A stretch of DNA of 64,000 nucleotides from Fistulifera solaris (lineage: Eukaryota > Bacillariophyta > Bacillariophyceae > Naviculales > Stauroneidaceae), in contig AP026129.1 of the NCBI GenBank assembly GCA_030295235.1, positions 1,116,001 to 1,180,000 on the forward strand. The letters are read 5' to 3'. Both the position numbers and the translations under genes were made by a program. A model generated the notes under the pieces. The model made no database searches and was not told where the DNA came from. It saw nothing but the letters and a program-made list of their open reading frames with translations. This document shows, one piece after another, positions 20,858-31,464 of the stretch; position 1 is the first letter of the stretch; the number at the start of each line of letters is the position of its first letter.

Positions 20858-22783
20858 ATGATCTTACGAAGATCTTTATTGCTGCTCACCTTGGCCGTAT
20901 CGGAGGCATTTCTTGTGCCTCGCAAGATACACACACCTGCTTCATCGAGCGCTTTACGTGTGAGTATCGGCCTCGGACCAGAGCAAGATCAAGAAAATGC
21001 CAAGGAGCAAGAGATTGTTTATGAAATTCCGAATCATGAGGAATATCGAACGTCTCGTCGCTCGAAATCAGATGAGCAGTGCGATCAGTGGTTTGCAGCA
21101 CTGTTGTCGGGGGCCGATAGTCCATGTCTGGGTGTTTTGGCCGAACAGGCACGAGCCAAATTAGAGACTCCGGTGCCTTTGGTGAATGATATTGAGAAAG
21201 ATACTGGCGACGAAGAATGGACGCCCTATGTCAGTACGAGATTACCTTGGACTCCGTTAGTACCAGCCTTTGGTTTGGAGCAATTTGGTCTTCCGATTCC
21301 GCGACGCAATGCGGAGACGTGGAGGCACTTTGATGTGCCCGGAATGGTACAACAAGAGTACAGCGGATCCGCACAGCGAGTGTCGCGAGAAGATTTTCAA
21401 CAACAAATGGAGCAGGCCGGTGTGTGGTTAGAGGATGATGCCTGTGAAGCTCGTTTGGTGTATGTGAACGGATATTTTGACCCAGAACTCTCCAAGACGA
21501 CGCCGGATGTATACAATCTAGAGGAGCTTCCGGAAGACGAACATTTACAAAAATGCTTGGGACGATTAACCGATGGCTTTACAGATGAGTTAGCGGCGGC
21601 TGTACCGAATGGAGAGCGCACCGAAACGCTCTATTCAAAATTGAGTTTGCCGGATCATAATCTAGGCGATCCGACCAGTCAGTTTGCCATAAACACTCAA
21701 CAAGGCACGGCGTGCTTTGCTGCCTTAAATACGATTAAGACGCGGGGTGTAGCTGTCGTACGCTCAAAGTCGGTGGTCGAAAAACCGGTTCTAATCATTC
21801 AAGCCGTGACACCCTCGGCGGGTGGATCACAAGAACATGACGGCGGCGTGGCGCTGCATCCTCGTTTACTCGTGGTGGTCGAGGATCATTCACGCCTGTC
21901 ACTGGTACAGTCCTGTCTGGACTTGAATGATGGTTTGACGCCTAAACCTAAGCTCTACAATGGATACACGCAAATATTTGTGGGCGCTGGAGCGAATATG
22001 ACTCATTCATACCTGGAGGAATCAGGTGGAATGGTTACAGCCGGTGTGGAAAAGGGGGACGAGGAATTTAGTGAGGGTGAACCAAAGGCTCGGGAAATTG
22101 AAGCGGCTCGACCTCCTCTCAAAGATACACATCTGGAAGCCATCGATGTTCACGTCACCGGGCGAGAAGGAAGATACGAAGGAACATTACTGAGTGTAGG
22201 TGGAAGTGGTCGCATTCGAGTCGCGCACTCCCTTTCCTTACTCCAACCCGCGACAACTGGAATAATCAACGGTTTTTCTCTTTCCGGTGGCACACAACGG
22301 ACCGACATGAAAACAAACATCCATCATATCGCCGCAGGCGCGAAAAGTGAACAATTGCAAAAGAATATGATTGGTGGACGAGCAGTTGGTGCATTCCGCG
22401 GAAGAATTCGAGTGGAACAAAGTGCGCAGCAGACCGATAGTGCTCAGCTGTCGCGTACAGTGCTGCTCAGCGACAAGGCACGCGCGTGGGCGGTGCCTTC
22501 GTTGGAAATCATTGCCGATGACGTACAATGCGCACATGGAGCGACGATATCCGATTTGAGTGAAGAGGAATTATTCTACCTGAGGTCGCGAGGTCTTGAT
22601 CGAGCTTTATCAAGAAACTTGCTGATGTATGCATTCGCTGGCGACATCTGCAGCTGTGTGGATCCGGCTCTTTTAGGAAGTGTTGACAGCAAAGAAGGAT
22701 TACAAAAGCGAATGATTCGAAAGCTGGAGAATCTGGTTCCACAAGGTGAACGTGCTATCACGGGTGAATTTCAAAGTATTTAA
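20858..22783 (+). CDS. sufD: SufD, plastid Fe-S cluster assembly protein
   Basis: SufD of the SUF system, which forms the SufBCD scaffold that builds Fe-S clusters in the plastid. The C-terminal half has the family features: HPRLLVVVEDHSRLSLVQS, the beta-helix repeats, and DDVQCAHGATISDLSEEELFYLRSRG near the end. The N-terminus is a bipartite plastid leader: a hydrophobic signal peptide (MILRRSLLLLTLAVSEA) followed by Phe18, matching the diatom A-F cleavage motif. In diatoms sufB and sufC are usually plastid-encoded, so this nuclear SufD would join them after import. The product is 641 residues, longer than bacterial SufD because of the leader and an acidic N-terminal region. The frame is intact, with a probable leader intron at 20757-20855. 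Confidence 0.93.
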   Translation: MILRRSLLLLTLAVSEAFLVPRKIHTPASSSALRVSIGLGPEQDQENAKEQEIVYEIPNHEEYRTSRRSKSDEQCDQWFAALLSGADSPCLGVLAEQARAKLETPVPLVNDIEKDTGDEEWTPYVSTRLPWTPLVPAFGLEQFGLPIPRRNAETWRHFDVPGMVQQEYSGSAQRVSREDFQQQMEQAGVWLEDDACEARLVYVNGYFDPELSKTTPDVYNLEELPEDEHLQKCLGRLTDGFTDELAAAVPNGERTETLYSKLSLPDHNLGDPTSQFAINTQQGTACFAALNTIKTRGVAVVRSKSVVEKPVLIIQAVTPSAGGSQEHDGGVALHPRLLVVVEDHSRLSLVQSCLDLNDGLTPKPKLYNGYTQIFVGAGANMTHSYLEESGGMVTAGVEKGDEEFSEGEPKAREIEAARPPLKDTHLEAIDVHVTGREGRYEGTLLSVGGSGRIRVAHSLSLLQPATTGIINGFSLSGGTQRTDMKTNIHHIAAGAKSEQLQKNMIGGRAVGAFRGRIRVEQSAQQTDSAQLSRTVLLSDKARAWAVPSLEIIADDVQCAHGATISDLSEEELFYLRSRGLDRALSRNLLMYAFAGDICSCVDPALLGSVDSKEGLQKRMIRKLENLVPQGERAITGEFQSI

Positions 22784-23181
22784 AATTTATTTTAAACATT
22801 AATCTTCAGTTTAAAATTCAAAAGGTGTTTAATTATTGCCACATATTTTTCTACTGCCCCTTACCGTGATTGCAGGTGGCATACCTACTTTGGGAGGAAG
22901 ACAGCGATATTATGGATGGTTTGATGCCAAAGAACAATGACGATTGCAAAAAGAAACAAGCAGATTGCCGTCAAAACCCAAGCAAAGACGTAGCACAGAA
23001 GTTGGTTATAGCCGCACGCGATGCTGCAATCAATGAGGATTGTAAAAGCCAAATAAAACTGATAAACATATCTTCAAACTCTCCCGTCAAAAGCTTGTTG
23101 CTATCATTGTTTCATCCATTCCAGCGCTAGCGGAGAAATGCTTTGCGAGAGTTTTCGGTCATCGGCTGTCCGTCACTTTAG
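22784..23181. other. intergenic region between convergent genes
   Basis: No supported gene. An open frame at 22870-23130 begins only with a non-ATG codon and has no family features. Confidence 0.5.
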
Positions 23182-24126
23182 CTAGTTTTTGTCGAAACAT
23201 TCTGATGACGGTTGCGGTAGACCAAGCGATGCCGCACAACGCGTTGGATCGGGGCGCGCTCCGAAACAAGCTGGGTCATGGAGTGATGGAAAAATAGCTT
23301 TGAGTTCCGGACATGTTCCTAACACCCAATTCCGCGCCTCATACGACCAATCAGAGAGAGTACCAGTCACAACTAGAGGCCCGAAATCCGTGTTGTGAAT
23401 CAATGTGCCGTTTGCTGTCATTAGTTGATGCTTCGCCGGGCCAAACCATTCCGTTTCTTGCGTAGTCGCGAGACGATATTGGGAGCCTTCTTCATTGAGG
23501 CGACGAATCATTTGCACCAGTCGCGTATCGAATCGACGACCTTCCAGTTGATGCCAGTACAGTGAATTCATGGCTGCCAGCACCACTGTACGATTTTGCA
23601 ACGAATGCGTCGACCCATCGCCACCTTCGCCGTGCTTCCAAGGAATACCAATGTAGTCGATACCCTCCAGGTCGGACCACGATTTCTGGCTGTTACTGCA
23701 GAGAACACCATCGCCGTTGATTGTTAAAACGCGATCGGTGACAGCATTCTTCCAGACCCAACTGTCTTTCCATATTCTGTTGGGTTTGAGATGAGACAAA
23801 GAAGGAGGTAGCTCGGTCAAAACAACTCTAGGATGCTGTTTGAGGCGTCGCTCTAATCCGCGATGAAACTGCAAGACTTCGGAAAGGAATTCACGCTCAT
23901 AAAAGATTTGCAAGCCCCAATCGAGAGGAATGTTCGCGAGAGTATTGTCGACTAATACATTGTAGCGTTTGTAATACCATTTCGGTCGTCGCAGAAACAG
24001 CAGCGCTGCTACTCCATTCCAAGCCGGCAGACTCCGTTCGGTGTTATTACCCGATTCGCTGCTTTGCAAAAGAAACAAACAAAAGCACCATTGTAATACA
24101 ATGATAGCAATGAGAAACCGGATCAT
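23182..24126 (-). CDS. DUF5672-type type II membrane protein, putative glycosyltransferase
   Basis: Starts MIRFLIAIIVLQWCFCLFLL, an uncleaved signal anchor, so the body should face the Golgi lumen. The body carries the DUF5672-like pattern: LQIFYEREFL, then DRVLTINGDGVLCSNS, DLEGIDYIGIPW and a Gly-rich GEGGDGSTHSLQNR. Families with this arrangement are related to nucleotide-sugar transferases; an acidic stretch replaces the usual DxD with NGDG. Length is 314 residues and the frame is intact. Substrate is unknown. It lies convergent to sufD and shares no obvious task with it. Confidence 0.7.
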   Translation of the reverse strand: MIRFLIAIIVLQWCFCLFLLQSSESGNNTERSLPAWNGVAALLFLRRPKWYYKRYNVLVDNTLANIPLDWGLQIFYEREFLSEVLQFHRGLERRLKQHPRVVLTELPPSLSHLKPNRIWKDSWVWKNAVTDRVLTINGDGVLCSNSQKSWSDLEGIDYIGIPWKHGEGGDGSTHSLQNRTVVLAAMNSLYWHQLEGRRFDTRLVQMIRRLNEEGSQYRLATTQETEWFGPAKHQLMTANGTLIHNTDFGPLVVTGTLSDWSYEARNWVLGTCPELKAIFPSLHDPACFGARPDPTRCAASLGLPQPSSECFDKN

Positions 24127-24566
24127 AACAACATGATGATCGGCACAAGATGATCGATTGCACTGTTTTTTTTTTTATTGAAAGGAAAAATGACTTTTTC
24201 GTTTTTCGTTCCAAACGTTTGTATCTCTCGCCGCGAATAAGGCGTCTCGTCCACTTTCCACTCTAGGAACCAAGTGTACTGACGCCAAAATGTTCCGACT
24301 CGAATTCAGTCGTGAGCTGTTGTGGTTTGTTGTTACGAATATTTTCATTTTGTTGGCAACACAAGAACCTTGTTGCGTATTAAAAAAAATAAGTGAATGA
24401 GCGTACCAGCAAAAAAAAATCAAAACTATCTCTACCGTCAGTATTGTTGCTTCATGTCGTTCGGGTGACTTTTCGTTCTTCTTCTTCGTCGTCGTCCTCC
24501 TCCAGATTTTTGGAAACGAGTGAGTAGCTCAACGATTGCCGACTGGATTTGAGTCACGAAACAGAA
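24127..24566. other. intergenic region between divergent genes
   Basis: Upstream DNA of the DUF5672-like gene (leftward) and the BTB gene (rightward). It holds poly-A/T runs and a CTTCTTCTTCGTCGTCGTCC-type low-complexity stretch near 24478-24502. No gene is seen. Confidence 0.5.
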
Positions 24567-25720
24567 ATGGACTCCGCTTCTTTTTTTTTCGACGACACGA
24601 CGATGCTACGACAAAGGACGCGAACGCGATGCTGGATGCAAAGGATCCTACCAGGTAAGGTGTTCTTTAAAAAGATCTTCCTCTTTTCGTCTGCTTGATT
24701 ATAAATCTGGAAGGTCAAATCAGCTATTTAGAATCATTCATCAACATGCCCATTTCACGAACGCGAGGAAAAACACGAAGCTGATCTGGATAAGACGCTC
24801 AGCAATTTTGCCGAACCTTTTAGCAAAACGCCGCAAGTTGTTGGATGGGCGAGACGAAGAATTGAAAAAGGCGTTCGAAAAATTAGAAAAGGAGAAGAAG
24901 AGTCTCGGCTGCGGAAATGACAGCGATGTCATTCATCTGAATGTAGGAGGTACTTTGATGGCGACTTTGCGTAGCACACTCACTTACCTCGATGACTCGA
25001 TGTTGGCAGCTCGCTTTTCAGGGCGGTGGGACGAAAGTATCGCGAAAGATAAGGATGGGAACTTTTTCATCGATCCGCCCATTGAGCTTTTTTCTTCTAA
25101 TGATCAACTTCATTCGTAACAAACAAGGTGAAACTCTTTTGGAGGGCGCTCCAAGCTCTCCTTCTTTGGAAACTTTTAATGACGATGATTTGAAATACGG
25201 TGATTTCAAGCGGATGGTGGAGTATTTCGGGATGACTCCAGGCATATACCCTGTCGAACTGGTAGACTATTCTATGGCGAGTAAGGAACGTCTTGCGGTT
25301 TCTGGTGCATCATCTACTTTGAAACTTGCGTTTGATGAGAGAAAAGTTTGTGTGCTGTTTCCGTCGAAACATTTTAGACAAATAATAGGGTTTGAAGTGA
25401 AGATTGGCGACTCCGTGAACCTACAAGTTGGATGGGCAAAGTCGCCGATTGTCGGAAATACCGACGTTTGCAGTAACGTACAATCGATAGTGCTAGATCT
25501 TGCGAGAGGTGGGATTTCTTGCCAAGGAAGTCTTGTGTCGGTGAGTAATACTATCCAGAATGGAACTTTTGTTAGATGTAAAAACTTTGGGAAAGAGTGG
25601 TTTATTGATGGAGAAAAGATAGTCGGGCCTTGGGAGAAAACATGGACGCTTCAAGGCGTCGTGCCTGTGATATCGGGCAAAGGTGAATGGGCGATTACTG
25701 CAGTGGAACTGGGTCCTTAA
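24567..25720 (+). CDS. KCTD-like BTB/T1-domain protein
   Basis: The BTB (potassium-channel T1-type) domain begins at about 24930 with VIHLNVGGTLMATLRSTL and continues through DSMLAARFSGRWDES and DGNFFIDPPIELF. The frame then changes at T6 25088-25093; the next frame continues the domain correctly (LLMINFIRNKQGE). Such domains form oligomers and often bind Cullin-3. A second domain after about 25290 (VCVLFPSKHFRQIIGFEV ... FGKEWFIDGEKIVG ... ISGKGEWAITAVEL) resembles SPRY/concanavalin-like folds. Upstream there is an acidic, coiled stretch (EREEKHEADLDKTL) and a probable first exon 24567-24654 ending CCAG|GTAAGG. The acceptor and frame there are uncertain, and another frame change near 24820 is needed. 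A decayed copy lies 460 bp downstream. Confidence 0.7.
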
Positions 25721-26182
25721 CTCCTTAGTTCTCTCTGTCGCTAACGGTGCCAATGGACAAGTCTGAGTGGAACGAGTCTCGGCAATGCTTATAACTTTTA
25801 CATGTAACGTTAACACTTCATCAAACCCACATCTTGTTAACTGTGATGCGGTCCTTTGACGCCAAAAGAGTAATTCAACTATTGCTCAAATGTAAATTGA
25901 GGGAACCATCTTTGCACAGCATCTTGAGGGCTAGGCGAATGCAGCATTCACGTAATCAAGATCACGGTTGGGTATATCATGCAGTCCAGCACACATTTTT
26001 TGTCATTTGACATTCAAGATGTGAGGGAATGAATCGTTTCGAAGCCCGGTCGCTAGATCCCAGTTCTTGTGATTGATTTTATGATTCATGCAGCAACTGA
26101 GAACAAGTCCCTCATCATTTTCATCGCATCAAATAATAGCACAAAAACGCGTCCGTCGTCGTAGCGACACAAGTTTCTTCGT
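25721..26182. other. intergenic region
   Basis: No gene recognised between the BTB gene and its decayed copy. Any further remnant of the copied gene here is too diverged for me to see. Confidence 0.45.
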
Positions 26183-26433
26183 GACTGCAATGCTGTCGAC
26201 GAATACATAGCGCTAGATGTCGCTAGAGGTACCCTTACTTGTAATGATGACTTCAATGAGTCGGTCACCATTTCTGTCCAACACGGAACTGTCGTAAACT
26301 GCAAAAACTTTGGAAAAAAGTCGTTCATCGACGCTGAACAGGTTGCAAATTGGTGTGACAGGGTGACTTAAGACGCTGTGCCTGTCATATCTGGCAATGG
26401 CGAGTGGATTATTACTGCAGTGGAACTAAAGCA
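26183..26433 (+). pseudogene. decayed partial copy of the adjacent BTB gene (C-terminal domain)
   Basis: About 80 codons in one frame match the C-terminal domain of the gene at 24567-25720. Parallel pieces are ALDVARGTLTC versus VLDLARGGISC, NGT/HGT followed by CKNFGKKSFIDAEQV versus CKNFGKEWFIDGEKI, and VPVISGNGEWIITAVEL versus VPVISGKGEWAITAVEL. An in-frame TAA at 26369-26371 stands where the intact gene has CAA (Gln). No BTB domain is visible upstream, so this is a truncated, inactivated tandem duplicate. Clear amino-acid similarity remains while the DNA has diverged. Confidence 0.8.
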
Positions 26434-26533
26434 GATGGCACCACCAAATAGTGATCGAGCGGCATGCTCAAAACATTCATATAAGTTTTACATATTATTC
26501 ATTTCACAAATAAAGCAACGCTTAATCAATAAC

Positions 26534-28732
26534 CTAGCTTAGCACAGGCTCGTCTTCCACCCAGAGGCCGTCATGTCGAACAGTCCCATCCGCAAAGGTC
26601 TCCACGCCTTTACCATGAGCCATTCCATTTAACCATTCGCCTTTATAGCAGCGTCCGTCCTCCCAGGCGCAGACTCCATAACCTGAATATCGACCGTCTT
26701 TCCAGGAACCTTCGTAGCATCCTCCATCTGCAAATGTATACTTGCCTTGGCCTTCTCTTTGGCCGTTGCAGAACTCGCCCGTATAAATCGCACCGTCCGG
26801 CCACATGAAAGTTCCCGGTCCGTGTCGCTTATCCTCGCGGAACATGCCGTCATAAACACGTCCGTCGTTCCAGGAATACTTCCCTCGGCCGTGTCTTTGA
26901 TCAAATCGATATTCACCGCGATACTCGTCACCATTCGCAAAGGTGGCTTGACCGAACCCGTGCCATCGACCGTGACGCCACTCGCCATCGTAGGTGCGCT
27001 GATCTTCCCTGATACAACATTTTCCCCGAGCCATGTGGCATACCCGTCGACCGCAGAATCACACCCGTGTAAAAGCCACGATCGCCATAGGGGTCCAGAA
27101 TGCTTTTGTTGACAACGTTTTGTCGGTCGTCGCCAAACGTCGACGAGGCCACCGTCTGAGCTTGACTAGCGTTGTCGTCGGGAAATGAAACTCCACCCGC
27201 CCGCCGTTTCGGTGGCAATTCATTGCGAGGAGGACTTCTCGCTGGTCGAATCGATACTTCTTGTTTGGCAGGTTCACTTTCGACAGTTTCCGAACTTTCA
27301 CCCTTCATGTACAAATCGGCGTCGTAGGTTTCATCCAAGGACTGCTCTAACTCCAGCTCTTTCCGGGCATTTTCCATTTCTTGACCATTTTTGAAATGCC
27401 ACGTTTCCATCGCATCCTCCATGCCGAAATCCGAAATATTGGAAGGCGTTCGTTTGTGCAAGCTACTTTGTGATTTCTTGTCAATGACCAACGACTTGGG
27501 GACATCCGGTGAATCTGTATAATTTCGGGTTTCCATGGATGACTCAAAGTCTTGCGGTGGTCGCAAGTCGGGTAGATTGGCATTTTCCGTAATATCCACG
27601 TGAGTACTAGTCATACCGGATCCATTGACTATTTCAGGAGAAGTCACTCGCAGATTCGTATTGTTATTCGAAAACGTCGACTGTTGCTTGGTAACATTCG
27701 TGGGCGGAACGTTCGAAGAGTGAAAAATCGGACTTTGCTTCACAGTGTTGGATGTTGCCGCCGTGGAAGCATTAGCATTGTTGAGCTTGGCGACAACCGC
27801 TTGAACGGTGGAATGCTGTGGCGCGTTTGGAACTGGACTCGTCGAAACATTCTTAAAGCGAGTTGCACCAACCAGATTCTTTTTCTTGTTTTTATTGGGA
27901 GGCAAAGAATAGGCATTGTTGGAGAATGCAGGATTCGACCCCACGGGTGCTTTACTCATGTTGGGGTTCGTCGCTGTATTCGGATAGCCGGACCAACGTT
28001 GCTGTTGCTGTGACGGTTGTTGTTGTGGCGGCTGATACTGCTGATGATTTTGTGGTGGCTGTACATGCTGCTGATTTTGCTGCAAGTGCTGCTGCTGCTG
28101 CCATGCCGCTAGTTTAATTAATTTGAGCTCTTGTTGCATGCGCTCTTCCTGTTGCGACAACTTTTCTGTCAATAATGCGTTTTCGACTCTTAACTCTTGA
28201 ATCTGCAATCTCGCATTCTCTAGTTCCTGTTTTAACGTCAAACATTCTTGTTCCTTTTGCACGAGCATCCAATCTTGCATACTCTGCATGCGTTGCAACT
28301 GCATCGTCAAAGCATCAAGCGATGAGGGCGCGAGTGGTGGTGTCATACCCATCGCGGGCGTCGGAGGATTGACAAAGGGAGGAGCGGGCGGATTGGCGGT
28401 TGGACTTTTCGGATGTCGTGGAGGCAAAGCTCCGGGATGGCTGTTTTCGGAGGATGGAGGTTTCCATTGTTGTAGCGCGGTTTGCAAATCCGCCAACGAT
28501 TGCTGGGGCAATTCCTGAAGCTGCTGTCGTACCGCAGCTTGCTTCTCTGCAACGCCTGTCGCTGTGCCTGGAAATCGGCTTCGCATTGCTCACAGTAGAG
28601 TTGCGGAGTATCGTACGCACAAGAGGGATGTTTCGGGCACGCGTACTTCTTCGTCTCTTCATTGTAGATTAATGGTACGGTGGCCGAGGTTTGATGTGTA
28701 TTCCATGAATCAACCGTCCATGCATCTGACAT
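26534..28732 (-). CDS. MORN-repeat protein with coiled coil and N-terminal Cys motif
   Basis: Three regions. The N-terminus (MSDAWTVDSWNTHQ) contains CPKHPSCAYD...YCEQCEADFQ, a small Cys/His cluster that could bind zinc. A Gln- and Glu-rich coiled coil follows (from about 28300 down to 28090, LQRMQSMQDWMLVQKEQE...), then a Gln/Pro-rich linker and a long disordered part. The C-terminus holds seven MORN repeats of about 22-23 residues, from FYTGVILRSTGMPHGSGKM to CYKGEWLNGMAHGKG. MORN repeats bind lipids or act as scaffolds at membranes and the cytoskeleton. The frame changes twice: near 28535 just after QAQRQALQ, and near 27025-27030 inside the first MORN repeats. Both sides fit one protein of about 730 residues. 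Cargo or partner is unknown. Confidence 0.75.
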
Positions 28733-29355
28733 CTTTTGTGTGCTTAAAAAGGAATGGCAAATAAGATACGATGTAATGCAAATGAATGAATGAAATGAAT
28801 GTGAAGCACTGCTGTACTGCTTCCATTAATTTCTTGTTGTTAAGGAAGAGGGTGCCGACCGCGACGAGTACCGCGCGCCGCATTTACTTGTACTATCACA
28901 ATCACACGTTTCTTTCCCGCCGAGCAATCCTACAGTATTATGGGTGGGCCGTGCGGACGGACGAGAAAAGGGCCTTGGGTGGGTCGGGTCGTGTAAACCG
29001 CCACAACGGACACTACAATACTTCGAAAATGATAATGGAGAATGCACAATCCTGTGATCTGTGAGAGGCTATACGCCGGCCGGCCTCATTGGAATGGATA
29101 CAATTGAGTACAATTTAAGTCACACCACGAACCACAAAGGTATCTTCGAAGATCAAGAGAGTATTTGACGCGAGGCTTGCGATAACTAAGGACAACACCA
29201 ACAACAATCATTGATCGAGACTAGATGTACAGTGAACTAGTGATCAGCTGGCCTCTCAGCACTATCAAATCGTAATTGTGATTTACAACTGCTTATTTAT
29301 GCACTTCTTTTAAGCTTAGTTCACGAGATATGAATAGAAGGAAAGCGAAACCATC
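28733..29355. other. intergenic region
   Basis: About 620 bp upstream of the MORN gene and downstream of the coiled-coil gene. It has a GAAT-type tetranucleotide repeat at about 28780-28802. The open frame at 28786-29064 is not supported. Confidence 0.45.
28780..28802. repeat. short GAAT/AATG tandem repeat
   Basis: AATGAATGAATGAAATGAATG just upstream of the MORN gene: about five units with one extra base, a simple-sequence repeat. Confidence 0.7.
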
Positions 29356-30698
29356 TCATGACTTGGGTCGTTTCGGAGTTGTAGCGGGAAATAGAAAAGA
29401 CGTCAGTTCATTCAAACTGGATTCCACTAAAGAAGGCGGCGGTGGAGGTATGAAACGTCCCGAGTCTCCACTTCCCGATCGGCTGGGTGGTCGGCTCCGT
29501 GGCGTCCTCTCCGCAGAACCCGTCGGTCGATCGGGTAACGAGTCCACGGCCCGTATGTGCGACTTGATTTGAGAGGCCAAAGCGGAAGAGGTCCGAACGA
29601 GTGCCGCAGGTAGGTGATCGGATTTGGAACGATCCACCGTTCGTTGTAGCGGTGCATTTGTATTTTGTATTGTATCCGGTTTCGATGCCGACAGTGGCGC
29701 TATCTTTGTTGGTTCCGTCGAATTTCGTTGCGAACCAACCTTTTCCGTGTGTGAATCGGAGGGTGCCTCGGACTGTAGACGATGTAACACAGATCGGGCC
29801 GTGGCTTGCCATGTAGGTCTGGAAATGGATTTTTCTGCAGATTGTTGTTGCGGTCGACTTACTTGTTGCTGAGAGGTGGAAGAAGAAAGTTGGGTGGACG
29901 AGTCGTCGGTTTTTATAGGACGCTCTGGACTTTGTGGCTCGGCCGAATGAACGGAAGATCCAGAAGTGCTCATGGATCTCTGTGCTTTTCGTAGCGGTAA
30001 TCGTTCACGACAGGAGGGACATGTGTGTAGCAGCATCTTTTTCAAATTGGTATTTTCTTGAATCACCTGATTGCGAGACAGTAGAAGGGAATTCAAATGC
30101 GTTTCAGCTGTCAAATCCACCCGACAAAACTGGTGACTGCCTCCCTCTGGCGACAAACTTTCCTTTTGCAGTTCATCAATTTGTCGTCGTAATGCATCGT
30201 TTTCTACCGTCAATTTCGATAAAATACCCGACGCTTCCGCGAGCTCCTGTTGCAACGAAACAATTTGTAATTGCAGATGCTGTATTTTTACAGCAGCGTT
30301 TAATTTGACGGCAACCAAGGCCTCAGCACAAATGCGTACAGACTGACGCAACCTGCTCCGTTCATCCATCGGATTCAATTCCGCGAGGCCGTTCATCACA
30401 CCCTTGGTCGCCGTCTGCAGATCACTGACGGTTTCTTGGAATTCGTATTGTATTTGTTGAAAAGACTCCTCGACTTTGGGATGACACCATCACCATCGTC
30501 ATCCGACAATTGATCCGCTAGTGCCGATTGCCGCAAAACCACGGGCTGCTGTAAAAACACCCGATGAATGGCTTCGGGTGCATATCGCTCTCGTTCTAAA
30601 ATACGGCTTGTTCGTCGTTTTTCCTTTTCGGATTGTTCTAAAATGGTCATCTTTTGCAGTAACACGTTTCCCCGTCTGGAATAGTCGTTCTCTTGCAT
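29356..30698 (-). CDS. coiled-coil protein with Ser/Pro-rich tail, function unknown
   Basis: Not a recognised family. The N-terminus (MQENDYSRRGNVLLQKMTIL) is followed by charged helical segments and a long coiled coil (IQHLQLQIVSLQQELAEASGI...LTVENDALRRQIDELQKE). A Cys pair TCPSCRERLPLRK follows, then a Ser/Gln-rich disordered tail with SRPPSRSGSGDSGRF and PPPPPSLVESSLNELTSFLF near the end. The frame changes near 30478-30482, after DGVIPK; a missing A in AAA restores VEESFQQIQYEFQETV and joins the two parts into about 445 residues. The composition suggests a cytoskeletal or scaffold protein, but I do not assign a function. Confidence 0.6.
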
Positions 30699-31464
30699 AA
30701 TTTTTCTGCTGTTCCTGCTCTTCCCCGAACGATTTGATTAGATTATTTATTTACTGGTGAATTTGCTGGATTGAAGAAGTTTGACACTTCAAATTTTTGT
30801 GATGAAATAAATATGAAATAATACAAAACGATGACGACGAACAACGCGACGATGCGATGCGGTGGGGAACGTCTAAAACTCTTCGACAACTCATACTCGC
30901 AGAGTCACTGTAGAGGCCCTTAAGTAAGAAACAAGAAGTTGATGGCTCCGCCGCGCTCATTATTCCTCTTCATTTTTTATTGTTCGAACCTATCCGTGCT
31001 GCATAAGTTTTCTATTGTGATGACACTTTCACCCTTAGGTGAAAACTCATAGCTTCAGAAAGCTTAACATGGTTCGCCATCCCTACCGACCGGTGATAAA
31101 GCAATAGAAAGCATACATTCGGGTATACTCTGTTAATTTTATTTTCATTATTCAAAAGTGAAGCCAGTTAAAATCAAAACAATTTCTTTCTTCTTCATTG
31201 AAGAGTTCAAGTAGGTGACATTCTTGCAGAGAACCAAAAGAGCTTCCAATGGAACAACGAAAGCGTCATACGCGACGAACATAGTGACTCCAAACCATGG
31301 AAACAAAATCGCGGTTCTCATAAAATTCGGTTCGCACTGTCGGCAAATTATTTGACACCATGTTACTACTTATCTTCTTCCACAAATTATACGAAATCTC
31401 ACGAAAGCTCTGTTAGCGTCACGTGTCGACTGAGAAACGGGATTATTACAATCACTCTATCAAA
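30699..31464. other. intergenic region between divergent genes
   Basis: About 770 bp shared by the coiled-coil gene and the GH1 gene. Open frames here (30751-30960) are short and unsupported. No repeat or RNA gene is seen. Confidence 0.5.

Noticed and set aside
22870-23130. 86-codon open frame after sufD
   Set aside because: Starts with a non-ATG codon and has no neighbours or features in support.
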